Below, in pieces: positions 1 through 5,443 of a stretch of DNA of 5,443 bases. The position numbers and the translations under genes were made by a program. This DNA is from Desulfobulbaceae bacterium (GTDB lineage Bacteria; Desulfobacterota; Desulfobulbia; Desulfobulbales; Desulfobulbaceae). Where the stretch lies: NCBI GenBank assembly GCA_030633145.1, contig DAOVTM010000291.1:1-5443 (forward strand). The letters are read 5' to 3'. The notes under the pieces are model-generated. The model was given only the letters and a program-made list of their open reading frames with translations. It was not told the origin of the DNA and did no database searches. Every line of letters starts with the position of its first letter. Position 1 is the stretch's first letter.

Positions 1-1
1 A

Positions 2-565
2 GAAAAAATACTGGCAAATTTAAAACCTAAAATTAATTACAGAACCATCTTGAAATCATTTCGTTCATCCATTCTTTCAAATAAGAGACGGTTAACACGG
101 ATGAAACCAAGCCGAAGATATGGTTTTCTGTATATGGGTTCCCGACGAGATTTTACAACGAAACTATTATTTGCTGTTGATGTCAGCGGTTCTGTCAGTA
201 GCTATAATTTAAAAAAAGCATTTTCAATTATAAATAGATTTTTTACTTATGGGATTGAAACAATTGATGTGATTTGTTTTGACACAGAAATAAAAGGTGA
301 AAAGTTAAGTTTAAAGAAAGCTCAAAAGGAGATTGAAATTACAGGAAGAGGGGGAACCAATTTTACTCCTGTGCTTCATTATATTGATAAAGACCGTTCC
401 TACGATGGTCTTATTATTTTCACTGACGGATATGCAGAAGTTCCAGCCAGACCCACAAACAAAAGAACTAAAATAGTATGGCTTTTTGATTCTGAACAGA
501 GCTATATCATAAATAAGGATAGTTTGAGTAGATTGGGAAAAATTGCATTTCTAAGGGAAGTTTGA
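2..565 (+). CDS. VWA-like (DUF2201/COG3864-type) protein, 3' end only
   Basis: The reading frame is open to the left edge, so the gene starts outside the window; the TTG at 50 is an internal codon, not a credible start. Numbering residues from that codon, a basic linker (RRLTRMKPSRRYG, about 13-25) leads into a von Willebrand factor A fold. It has an intact metal-ion-dependent adhesion site: DVSGS (D44, S46, S48; bases 179-193), the Thr of GGTNF (T103), and the Asp of FTDGYA (D126). This order matches the C-terminal half of the DUF2201 family, whose N-terminal half resembles a metallopeptidase and which often sits beside a MoxR-type AAA+ ATPase; both would lie upstream, unseen. No signal peptide or membrane segment is visible in this part, so a cytoplasmic role is likely, but the cellular function is unknown. 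The DNA is AT-rich (about 33% GC by hand count), unlike the genes downstream, which hints at separate ancestry. Family call fairly sure; function not. Confidence 0.85.
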   Translation, partial: EKILANLKPKINYRTILKSFRSSILSNKRRLTRMKPSRRYGFLYMGSRRDFTTKLLFAVDVSGSVSSYNLKKAFSIINRFFTYGIETIDVICFDTEIKGEKLSLKKAQKEIEITGRGGTNFTPVLHYIDKDRSYDGLIIFTDGYAEVPARPTNKRTKIVWLFDSEQSYIINKDSLSRLGKIAFLREV

Positions 566-619
566 AAAGTAAAAGACCAGAAATGGTTACCAACAGGAAT
601 TAAGCCATAATTAAGAGTA

Positions 620-2785
620 ATGATAAAAAAAAATATAACAATTCCCGCTATCCTGCTGATAATCCTGCTGGCAGGTTTTTATATTCGTATCGATTCCCTG
701 TCTAGCTGGCAGAACAATAAGGATCGCTATTTTTTTGCTGAACAGCAGATCCCCCTGATGCTCACCGTTGACAGCTATTATTATCTTGAGATGGCCAAAC
801 AGCTGCAGGATGGAACCTACTCAACCTTTGATGAGCGCAGGCAGGTTCCCTCAGGGTATAATCAACCGGCCACCCCGCCTTTGTTATCGGTGCTGCTTGC
901 CCGTATCAGCACTATAACTGGAACCCGGCTTGAGTGGGTTGCCCTGCTCCTTCCCGCCTTTCTCGGTGCCTTACTTACCTTTCCCGTCTATCTTCTGACC
1001 CGAGATCTGCTGCTCAGAGCCAAGGGGGTACTCAGAGAGGAGACGCAGCGAACAGCAGCAAAGGCCGCCGGGCTGGCCGCTGCCTTTGTTGCACTGCTCT
1101 CCCCTATGCTTGCCGGGCGAAGTTCCGTAGGCTGGTGCGATACAGACCCCTTGAATGTTGCCCTTCCTGTATTGCTGGCCTGGCTGGCCATGCGCTTTTC
1201 CGATGCAGAGTCCCCCAGGGAACAGTATGGCTTTTTAGGAGGATTTGGCCTTGTGGGGCTGCTTTTTTTATGGTGGTGGGATCAATCCTATATTCCGGTC
1301 TTTGCCCTGGCCGGTATCCCCTTTGTCGTTGCTGTTCTCTTCATCGCTGTCCGCTCTCCTAAACGACTGTTGCCGGTTCTTCTGTCAGCAGGCTGCCTCC
1401 TGCTGCTGGTCGGTTTCTGGAAGGGGTTCTCCATTCTCAATCCGATGAAATACTGGGATACCATGCAGGGAATGATGAGCTATATTGTTTCCGATAGCAC
1501 CAACTCGCCCTTTCGTCCGGCGGGAGTGGCTGTTTCCGAACAGTCCGCAACCCCTTTTCCGCTTTTGATGCGGGAAAGCTGCGGTGGTGTACCGGGTTTT
1601 TTTGTTGCCTGTCTCGGGGTCTTGACCCTTGCCTGGCTTACCCGTGCGTATTTTTTATTTCTCCCCCCCCTGCTGATGGTTGCAGTCCTCTCTGTAACAG
1701 GGCAGCGTTTTTTAATCTTTACCGCGCCCTTTTTCGGACTCGGTGTCGGAACCATTGTTTTTTTGATCTTTCAATATTTAAAAAAGATGTCCTGGCAACT
1801 ACCAGTGACTGCCCTCCTGCTTGTACTCGCCAGCTGGGGAGCTATCCAGGCAGAAGGCCGTTACGATAAACGGGTGCCGCGCCGGTATCCGGTACTCTTT
1901 GATGCCATGCAGGTCATAGAGCAGAAAACGGAAAAAGAAGGGGTTATCTGGGCCTCATGGGGGCATGGTCATCCGTTGCTTCTCTATGGACAACGGGCAA
2001 TCATGGCAGACGGGATGTTCCATTCCGATGCACTGCAGTATGTGCTGAATTTTCCCTGGGCAGCTGATAATTTTCGCCTGGCTGCTAACTGGATATCCTT
2101 TTATGTTAAGAACGGTCACCAGGGACTGAGCCGTGCCAACACCCTGTTTGGCGAGAGCAGCTCTGACTGGGCTGGCGGGATGGCGGTTTTGCAGAACCTG
2201 CTTGAAGTCGGACCCGCAGAGAGTCGTACCCTGCTGGCAATAAATGGTGTTGAAGATGTGGAAAAAGAGCTGCAATGGCTCTTTCCCGGAAATGTACGGC
2301 CTGTTTATCTCTTTCTTGATTATTTGCTGCCTACCCAGGCATGGTTTACCCTGGGACGGTGGAATCTTGCAACAGGGACACCCCCACGGTCTTCACCATT
2401 TATACCGGTAAATAATATTGGAAAAACAAAGGATGGACAGATTAATGGCAGCAGCAGGATGGGCAGGTTGCTGGTTGATGTACCGAGCGGTAAGGTAATC
2501 TTTGGCAAGCGGGCAACCCAGTTGAGCAGTTTGAGAATTCATGATGGAAAAAAATTGAACAGCCGGAAATTCACTACGCAATCCAACCTTGAAGGGTTAT
2601 TTTTTCTTCCTGGAAGAAAGGGGCTGCTGACTGATCAGCGCCAGATGAACACGGTCCTGGTGAAGCTCTATTATGAATACACCTATAACCGGAAATTCTT
2701 TAAACCCCTGGATGTGAGGAACCCTTATTACGCCATCTGGGAGGTCACGGGTGAAGCGTATCAGCCTGACAGCGGCAGGGAATAA
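620..2785 (+). CDS. STT3/PglB-family oligosaccharyltransferase with divergent WWDYG motif
   Basis: This 721-residue protein fits the single-subunit bacterial/archaeal oligosaccharyltransferases (PglB, AglB), which move a lipid-linked glycan onto Asn of periplasmic proteins. The N-terminal half is hydrophobic with about 11-13 predicted membrane segments (first at 9-25, last near 393-410); residues 411-721 form a soluble, presumably periplasmic domain. Family landmarks are in order: first-loop Asp (D51 in TVDSYYYLE), the DxD motif (D174-T-D176 in WCDTDPLN), the external-loop Glu (E307 in AVSEQ), and an Arg in GQRF (R363). The acceptor-binding WWDYG signature is replaced by WASWG (444-448) in the correct context before HGHPLLLYG. 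The ATG at 620 has only a weak AAGAG sequence two bases upstream; an in-frame TAA at 608-610 leaves no earlier start. A9 (625-633) and C8 (1663-1670) tracts lie in the frame. No glycan-assembly genes are visible nearby, so the donor glycan and targets are unknown. Family is near certain; exact acceptor chemistry is open. Confidence 0.93.
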   Translation: MIKKNITIPAILLIILLAGFYIRIDSLSSWQNNKDRYFFAEQQIPLMLTVDSYYYLEMAKQLQDGTYSTFDERRQVPSGYNQPATPPLLSVLLARISTITGTRLEWVALLLPAFLGALLTFPVYLLTRDLLLRAKGVLREETQRTAAKAAGLAAAFVALLSPMLAGRSSVGWCDTDPLNVALPVLLAWLAMRFSDAESPREQYGFLGGFGLVGLLFLWWWDQSYIPVFALAGIPFVVAVLFIAVRSPKRLLPVLLSAGCLLLLVGFWKGFSILNPMKYWDTMQGMMSYIVSDSTNSPFRPAGVAVSEQSATPFPLLMRESCGGVPGFFVACLGVLTLAWLTRAYFLFLPPLLMVAVLSVTGQRFLIFTAPFFGLGVGTIVFLIFQYLKKMSWQLPVTALLLVLASWGAIQAEGRYDKRVPRRYPVLFDAMQVIEQKTEKEGVIWASWGHGHPLLLYGQRAIMADGMFHSDALQYVLNFPWAADNFRLAANWISFYVKNGHQGLSRANTLFGESSSDWAGGMAVLQNLLEVGPAESRTLLAINGVEDVEKELQWLFPGNVRPVYLFLDYLLPTQAWFTLGRWNLATGTPPRSSPFIPVNNIGKTKDGQINGSSRMGRLLVDVPSGKVIFGKRATQLSSLRIHDGKKLNSRKFTTQSNLEGLFFLPGRKGLLTDQRQMNTVLVKLYYEYTYNRKFFKPLDVRNPYYAIWEVTGEAYQPDSGRE

Positions 2786-2850
2786 TGAGGTGTCAGGCCA
2801 CTATCAAAGATATTGAACGGATAGTTCGGCATTGTCAATCAGTTTTTTTC

Positions 2851-2878
2851 TTGACTTATCAGCTTACCTTCCTATATT
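2851..2878 (+). promoter_or_regulatory. Predicted sigma70-type promoter of sat
   Basis: A TTGACT hexamer (2851-2856) is separated by 16 bases from TATATT (2873-2878), each one base from consensus. Transcription would begin near 2885, leaving a leader of about 115 nt before sat. A small palindrome, ATTGTCAAT (2831-2839), sits 11 bases upstream of the -35 box and could be an operator, but no regulator can be assigned. The promoter suggests sat is transcribed independently of the upstream oligosaccharyltransferase gene. Confidence 0.6.
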
Positions 2879-2911
2879 GTGCTTAATTCTAAGTGAATGG
2901 TGGTTCAGTCT

Positions 2912-2931
2912 GGAAGAATGAAAGTTCTTCC
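2912..2931 (+). promoter_or_regulatory. Hairpin in the sat 5' leader, masking an anti-Shine-Dalgarno segment
   Basis: GGAAGAA (2912-2918) and TTCTTCC (2925-2931) form a perfect 7-bp stem with a 6-nt loop. The right arm overlaps TTCCTCT (2928-2934), which is exactly complementary to AGAGGAA (2987-2993), the ribosome binding site of sat. Loop and arm bases AAAGTTCT (2921-2928) are also exactly complementary to AGAACTTT (2974-2981). The pairings exclude one another, as in a translational switch. There is no T-run after the hairpin, so it is not a terminator. The switching role is inference. Confidence 0.4.
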
Positions 2932-2986
2932 TCTCTGGCCGTTTAATTGTTTTCGTTTTATCAGGTAACCTTCAGAACTTTAACAA

Positions 2987-2993
2987 AGAGGAA
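2987..2993 (+). promoter_or_regulatory. Ribosome binding site of sat
   Basis: AGAGGAA contains a GAGG core that ends 8 bases before the ATG at 3000, an ideal spacing. It fixes the sat start and is itself the target of the complementary leader segment at 2928-2934. Confidence 0.8.
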
Positions 2994-2999
2994 AAGATT

Positions 3000-4277
3000 A
3001 TGTCAAATTTAGTTGCGCCGCATGGCGGCAAAGGTCTCGTATGTGCCCTCCTTCACGGTAACGAGTTGGAAGCAGAGCAGGAAAAGGCAGCTGGCCTGAA
3101 AAAAGTTCAGGTAAGTGATCGTGCCAAAGGCGACCTTATCATGATGGGAATCGGTGGTTTTTCTCCGCTTGCCGGTTTTATGAACAAGGCTGACTGGAAA
3201 GGCGTTTGTGAGACCTTCCAGATGGAAGATGGAACCTTCTGGCCTGTACCCATCACCTTGGATGTAGACAAGGCTGATGCCGATGCCATTAACATTGGTG
3301 ATGAGATTACCCTTGAGTCCAATGGTACTGTTATGGCTACCATGAAGGTTTCTGAGAAATTCGAGATGTCCGAAGCCGACAAAAAATGGGAATGCGAAAA
3401 AGTATTCATGGGCGAAGGTGAAGAGTCTGTGGATGGTAAATTCTGGGAAATCGCTCCTGAAGATCATCCCGGCGTTATCATGGTAATGGCTCAGAAGGGC
3501 GTAAACATTGCCGGTACTGTTAAAGTTATGTCCCAGGGCGAGTACCCGGATGAGTATCCGGGAGTTTACCTGACCCCCGCTGAGACCCGTGCCATGTTTG
3601 AAGAGCGTGGATGGAGCAAGGTTGCTGCCCTGCAGTTGCGTAACCCCATGCATCGTTCCCATGAGTACCTTTGCAAGATCGCTGTAGAGGTATGTGACGG
3701 CGTTATGATTCACTCCCTGATTGGTAACCTCAAGCCAGGTGACATTCCGGCAGATACCCGTGTTAAAGCCATTGAGATTCTCATTGAAAACTATTTTGTA
3801 AAAGATAACGTCATCAATGCAGGATACCCCCTTGATATGCGTTATGCTGGTCCCCGTGAAGGACTGCTCCATGCTACCTTCCGTCAGAACTACGGTGTCA
3901 ACAACATGCTGATTGGTCGTGACCATGCCGGTGTTGGTGATTTCTACGGTCTGTTTGAGGCTCAGGACATCTTTGATCGCATCCCCAAGACTGGTGATGA
4001 CGCAAAAGACCTGCTTTGCGAGCCCATGAAAATTGACTGGACCTTCTACTGTCATAAGTGTGACGGTATGGCTTCACTGCGTACCTGTAACCATGATAAA
4101 GAGTCCCGGGTTATCCTGTCCGGTACCAAGCTGCGTAAGGCACTGTCTGACGGAGCTGAGATCGTGGATCACTTTGGACGTGAGGAGGTTCTGGATCACC
4201 TCAAACTGTACTATGCAGGTCTGACCGAGAAGGTTGAGGTCAAGATGCAGGGTGCTGCTTCTGGTGACTCAATGTAA
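3000..4277 (+). CDS. sat: Sulfate adenylyltransferase (ATP sulfurylase), dissimilatory type
   Basis: Sat catalyses ATP + sulfate = adenosine 5'-phosphosulfate + pyrophosphate in the cytoplasm, the activation step before AprAB; sulfur oxidisers and some disproportionators run it backwards to gain ATP. The 425-residue length is usual for sulfate reducers. An N-terminal PUA-like domain (about 1-190) precedes the nucleotidyltransferase domain, which carries QLRN (212-215), the HxxH pair (H218, H221) in NPMHRSH, and GRDHAGVGDFYG (306-317). A likely zinc site, C351-x2-C354-x8-C363-x-H365, is typical of bacterial and archaeal dissimilatory enzymes and argues against the assimilatory CysDN type. There is no fused APS kinase domain. 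The start is backed by a well-spaced ribosome binding site. The gene stands alone with its own promoter, a 115-nt leader and a strong terminator. Codon choice is strongly biased (for example CGT for Arg, GGT for Gly), as expected for an abundant enzyme. Product assignment is secure; direction of use in vivo cannot be read from sequence. Confidence 0.98.
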   Translation: MSNLVAPHGGKGLVCALLHGNELEAEQEKAAGLKKVQVSDRAKGDLIMMGIGGFSPLAGFMNKADWKGVCETFQMEDGTFWPVPITLDVDKADADAINIGDEITLESNGTVMATMKVSEKFEMSEADKKWECEKVFMGEGEESVDGKFWEIAPEDHPGVIMVMAQKGVNIAGTVKVMSQGEYPDEYPGVYLTPAETRAMFEERGWSKVAALQLRNPMHRSHEYLCKIAVEVCDGVMIHSLIGNLKPGDIPADTRVKAIEILIENYFVKDNVINAGYPLDMRYAGPREGLLHATFRQNYGVNNMLIGRDHAGVGDFYGLFEAQDIFDRIPKTGDDAKDLLCEPMKIDWTFYCHKCDGMASLRTCNHDKESRVILSGTKLRKALSDGAEIVDHFGREEVLDHLKLYYAGLTEKVEVKMQGAASGDSM

Positions 4278-4292
4278 CAGAAGTCAGGTGAC

Positions 4293-4355
4293 AGAGGACT
4301 GAAGCTAGATGGGGACAGCCGTAAAGTAGAGCTGCTTATCTGGTTTCAGACCTCT
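4293..4355 (+). other. Long imperfect hairpin in the sat 3' UTR
   Basis: Bases 4293-4310 pair with 4338-4355 over 18 positions with one A-A mismatch (4298/4350) and two G-U wobbles. The helix can continue through 4311-4313/4335-4337 and, after a two-base bulge, CAGC/GCTG (4316-4319/4331-4334), closing on an 11-nt loop rich in A and G. It begins 16 bases after the sat stop codon and ends two bases before the intrinsic terminator. There is no T-run after it. It may protect the sat mRNA 3' end or be part of a 3'-UTR-derived small RNA; both readings are inference. Confidence 0.5.
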
Positions 4356-4357
4356 TG

Positions 4358-4389
4358 AAAGGAGATGCCTTTGGGTATCTCCTTTTTTT
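4358..4389 (+). terminator. Intrinsic terminator of sat
   Basis: The arms AAAGGAGATGCC (4358-4369) and GGTATCTCCTTT (4374-4385) form a 12-bp stem with one G-U pair and a TTTG tetraloop, and the right arm runs into seven consecutive T residues (4383-4389). The T-run lies on the plus strand, so it serves sat. Read from the minus strand, only three T residues follow the stem, so it would be a poor terminator for the convergent hydrogenase gene. Confidence 0.92.
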
Positions 4390-4395
4390 GTTTCA

Positions 4396-4409
4396 ACTGT
4401 AAACTGTAA
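4396..4409. repeat. Tandem duplication of ACTGTAA
   Basis: Two exact adjacent copies of the 7-mer ACTGTAA lie between the sat terminator and the next repeat block. The size is small and no function can be assigned. Confidence 0.4.
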
Positions 4410-4415
4410 TACTCA

Positions 4416-4483
4416 GGAGCGGAAGAAGAGTCCTACATCTGCGAAAATCTGCGTAATCTGCGGATATTCTATTCTTCCGTTTC
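4416..4483. repeat. Small repeat block: three ATCTGCG units between inverted arms
   Basis: ATCTGCG occurs three times in a row at 4437, 4447 and 4456 (period 9-10 bases). The block is bracketed by 12-base arms, 4416-4427 and 4472-4483, which are complementary at 10 positions and G-U at two, with CGGAAGAA/TTCTTCCG perfect. The right arm stops one base before the complement of the hydrogenase stop codon. It resembles the small intergenic repeat or palindromic elements scattered in many bacterial genomes, but copy number elsewhere cannot be seen here. Confidence 0.45.
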
Positions 4484-4484
4484 G

Positions 4485-5443
4485 CTAATGAGTAGCGCAA
4501 CTCAAACAGGGATCAAAAATACGAATACAGCGCCCTATCATTCTATCCCCCTCTTCTGAAATGGTATCTCCCTGGAGATGGTTTTCCGCCATATCCTTAA
4601 TCAGGAGGTTGATAAATGGGTTGTTGAACTGGGTCGCAACCAGCATGTTGACCCGTTCAATACACCCTTGATTGATCAGGTAACTGTGAACAAGAATGCC
4701 CCTGGGAGCCTCAATGACCCCGATACCGCGACCAGAGACTGTGGTATCCACCTTCATTGTTACATCGTCGGGATTGATTTCCTTGAGGTAGGCGAGTACC
4801 TTTTTGGCACTCCAGAATATCTCCAGCAGCCGACAGGTATCATAAGTTTCCAGGGACGGATTGGAACGATCAATGCGGGAGGCAAGCTCAAAGCTGCGTA
4901 CATCTGGATCGTCCAGCATTCCGCCAGGCAGCAGGCAGCGGGAGAGGGGACCCACCAGCATAATTCCCTCTGGAAAACCATACTTGCTCAGGTAGGGAAA
5001 CTTGGAAAAGGTCCACTCTGCCCGCATTTCCGCTACATTGTCTTCAAATTCAGCGGCAGAGAAGTTGTCGGTCCACTCACCGTTCCTGCCAAAGACCTGG
5101 AACCTGCCCGTATCCTGCTCGTAGGCGACAAAGTTGACCCGCTGTCCATCAGGAACATCAATCTGTTTACGGGGCAGGGGATTGGCACCGGCCTTGACAA
5201 TAAGTGCTGCTGAACGATCCCTGATTTCCTCTGCCAGGGTCTTGACCTTGCGTAACTCTTCCCTGGTTGGTTCCTTTAAAAATCGGCCAACCCCCATGGA
5301 GACCGGATGAACGGCTCGTTTGCCCAGCAGGGTGACGATGTTCTGACCAGCCTTGCGCAGGGCAAATGCCTCTTTCATCACCAGGGGGTGGCTTTGTACC
5401 AGCTCAAAGACCCCTCCTTTGGCTCCTACCAGATCCGGCATGG
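4485..5443 (-). CDS. NiFe hydrogenase large subunit (group 3-like), N-terminus cut by window
   Basis: The frame runs off the right edge. The ATG at 5439-5441 aligns with an internal part of the family and the N-terminal RxCGxC motif is missing, so roughly the first 100-130 residues lie outside. The visible 318 residues (numbered from that Met) include a His-Pro segment (H45-P46 in KRAVHPVSMG), the conserved EAPRG (244-248) in a GVIEAPRGILVHSY context, and the C-terminal DPCLSCATH (310-318), whose C312 and C315 are NiFe-site ligands. The sequence between resembles cytoplasmic group 3 enzymes (MvhA of the heterodisulfide-reductase-linked hydrogenase, HoxH, sulfhydrogenase alpha) more than periplasmic uptake enzymes; the subgroup is not certain. 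The small subunit and any electron-transfer partners should lie upstream, to the right of the window. Oddly, TAG (4485-4487) follows H318 directly, so there is no C-terminal peptide for the maturation endopeptidase to remove. The gene converges with sat; no good terminator for it is visible. Confidence 0.95.
   Translation of the reverse strand, partial: MPDLVGAKGGVFELVQSHPLVMKEAFALRKAGQNIVTLLGKRAVHPVSMGVGRFLKEPTREELRKVKTLAEEIRDRSAALIVKAGANPLPRKQIDVPDGQRVNFVAYEQDTGRFQVFGRNGEWTDNFSAAEFEDNVAEMRAEWTFSKFPYLSKYGFPEGIMLVGPLSRCLLPGGMLDDPDVRSFELASRIDRSNPSLETYDTCRLLEIFWSAKKVLAYLKEINPDDVTMKVDTTVSGRGIGVIEAPRGILVHSYLINQGCIERVNMLVATQFNNPFINLLIKDMAENHLQGDTISEEGDRMIGRCIRIFDPCLSCATH

Noticed and set aside
50..565. 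VWA frame as a complete 171-residue gene starting at TTG 50
   Set aside because: The frame is open through base 2, the upstream residues continue the family's linker, and there is no ribosome binding site before 50; it is the tail of a larger gene.
566..619. Promoter in the gap before the oligosaccharyltransferase gene
   Set aside because: CATAAT at 606-611 resembles a -10 box, but no suitable -35 hexamer stands at 16-18 bases and the implied start would fall on the ATG. The 54-base gap shows no other signal.
2764..2798. Inverted repeat GCCTGACA/TGTCAGGC around the oligosaccharyltransferase stop codon, as a terminator
   Set aside because: The 8-bp arms are perfect, but the loop is 19 nt and no T-run follows. 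A T7 run at 2843-2849 is preceded only by weak short pairings (ATTGA/TCAAT, GAAC/GTTC), so no convincing terminator can be called for this gene.
3009..4055. Long minus-strand open frame (348 codons) opposite sat
   Set aside because: It lies wholly inside the unmistakable sat gene. Strong codon bias in sat removes stops from this antisense frame. The translation shows no recognisable domain and no plausible start context.
4413..4487. Read-through of the hydrogenase TAG (for example as pyrrolysine) to supply a C-terminal extension
   Set aside because: The 23 codons after TAG, up to a TGA at 4413-4415, are encoded mainly by the repeat block and do not resemble a usual hydrogenase C-terminal peptide. 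Nothing in the window supports TAG recoding.
4578..5213. Plus-strand open frame (211 codons) opposite the hydrogenase gene
   Set aside because: The minus strand carries clear hydrogenase motifs throughout this stretch; the plus frame has no recognisable motif and is a shadow.

Overview
The window looks like chromosomal DNA from a Gram-negative dissimilatory sulfur bacterium, most likely a sulfate reducer or sulfur disproportionator of the Desulfobacterota (Desulfobulbales-like is my best guess). The main reasons are an ATP sulfurylase of the zinc-finger, bacterial dissimilatory type, a cytoplasmic-type NiFe hydrogenase large subunit, and a prokaryotic STT3/PglB oligosaccharyltransferase. The taxon is an inference from protein character; no search was run.

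Layout from left to right: (i) positions 2-565, plus strand, carry the 3' end of a VWA-like protein (DUF2201/COG3864 type) in AT-rich DNA, about 33% GC by hand count over the first 600 bases. (ii) Positions 620-2785, plus strand, hold a complete STT3-family oligosaccharyltransferase in clearly GC-richer DNA. It keeps the catalytic acidic residues but has a changed WWDYG signature (WASWG), and it carries an A9 and a C8 homopolymer tract. (iii) Positions 2786-2999 are a non-coding leader with a good sigma70-type promoter and a roughly 115-nt 5' UTR containing mutually exclusive pairings around the ribosome binding site. (iv) Positions 3000-4277, plus strand, hold the complete sat gene. (v) Positions 4278-4484 separate two convergent genes. 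They hold a long imperfect hairpin, a strong intrinsic terminator, and a small repeat block flanked by an inverted repeat. (vi) Positions 4485-5443, minus strand, hold the 3' two thirds of a NiFe hydrogenase large subunit whose stop codon lies directly after the terminal DPCxxCxxH motif.

Functionally, sat activates sulfate to adenosine 5'-phosphosulfate (or runs in reverse to make ATP during sulfur oxidation), and the hydrogenase would feed or drain electrons from H2 in the same energy metabolism. The oligosaccharyltransferase and the VWA protein have no evident link to this pathway or to each other. No complete multi-gene novel system is visible. The points most worth checking are the divergent acceptor-site motif of the oligosaccharyltransferase, the structured leader and 3' UTR of sat, and the hydrogenase C-terminus beside a repeat element.
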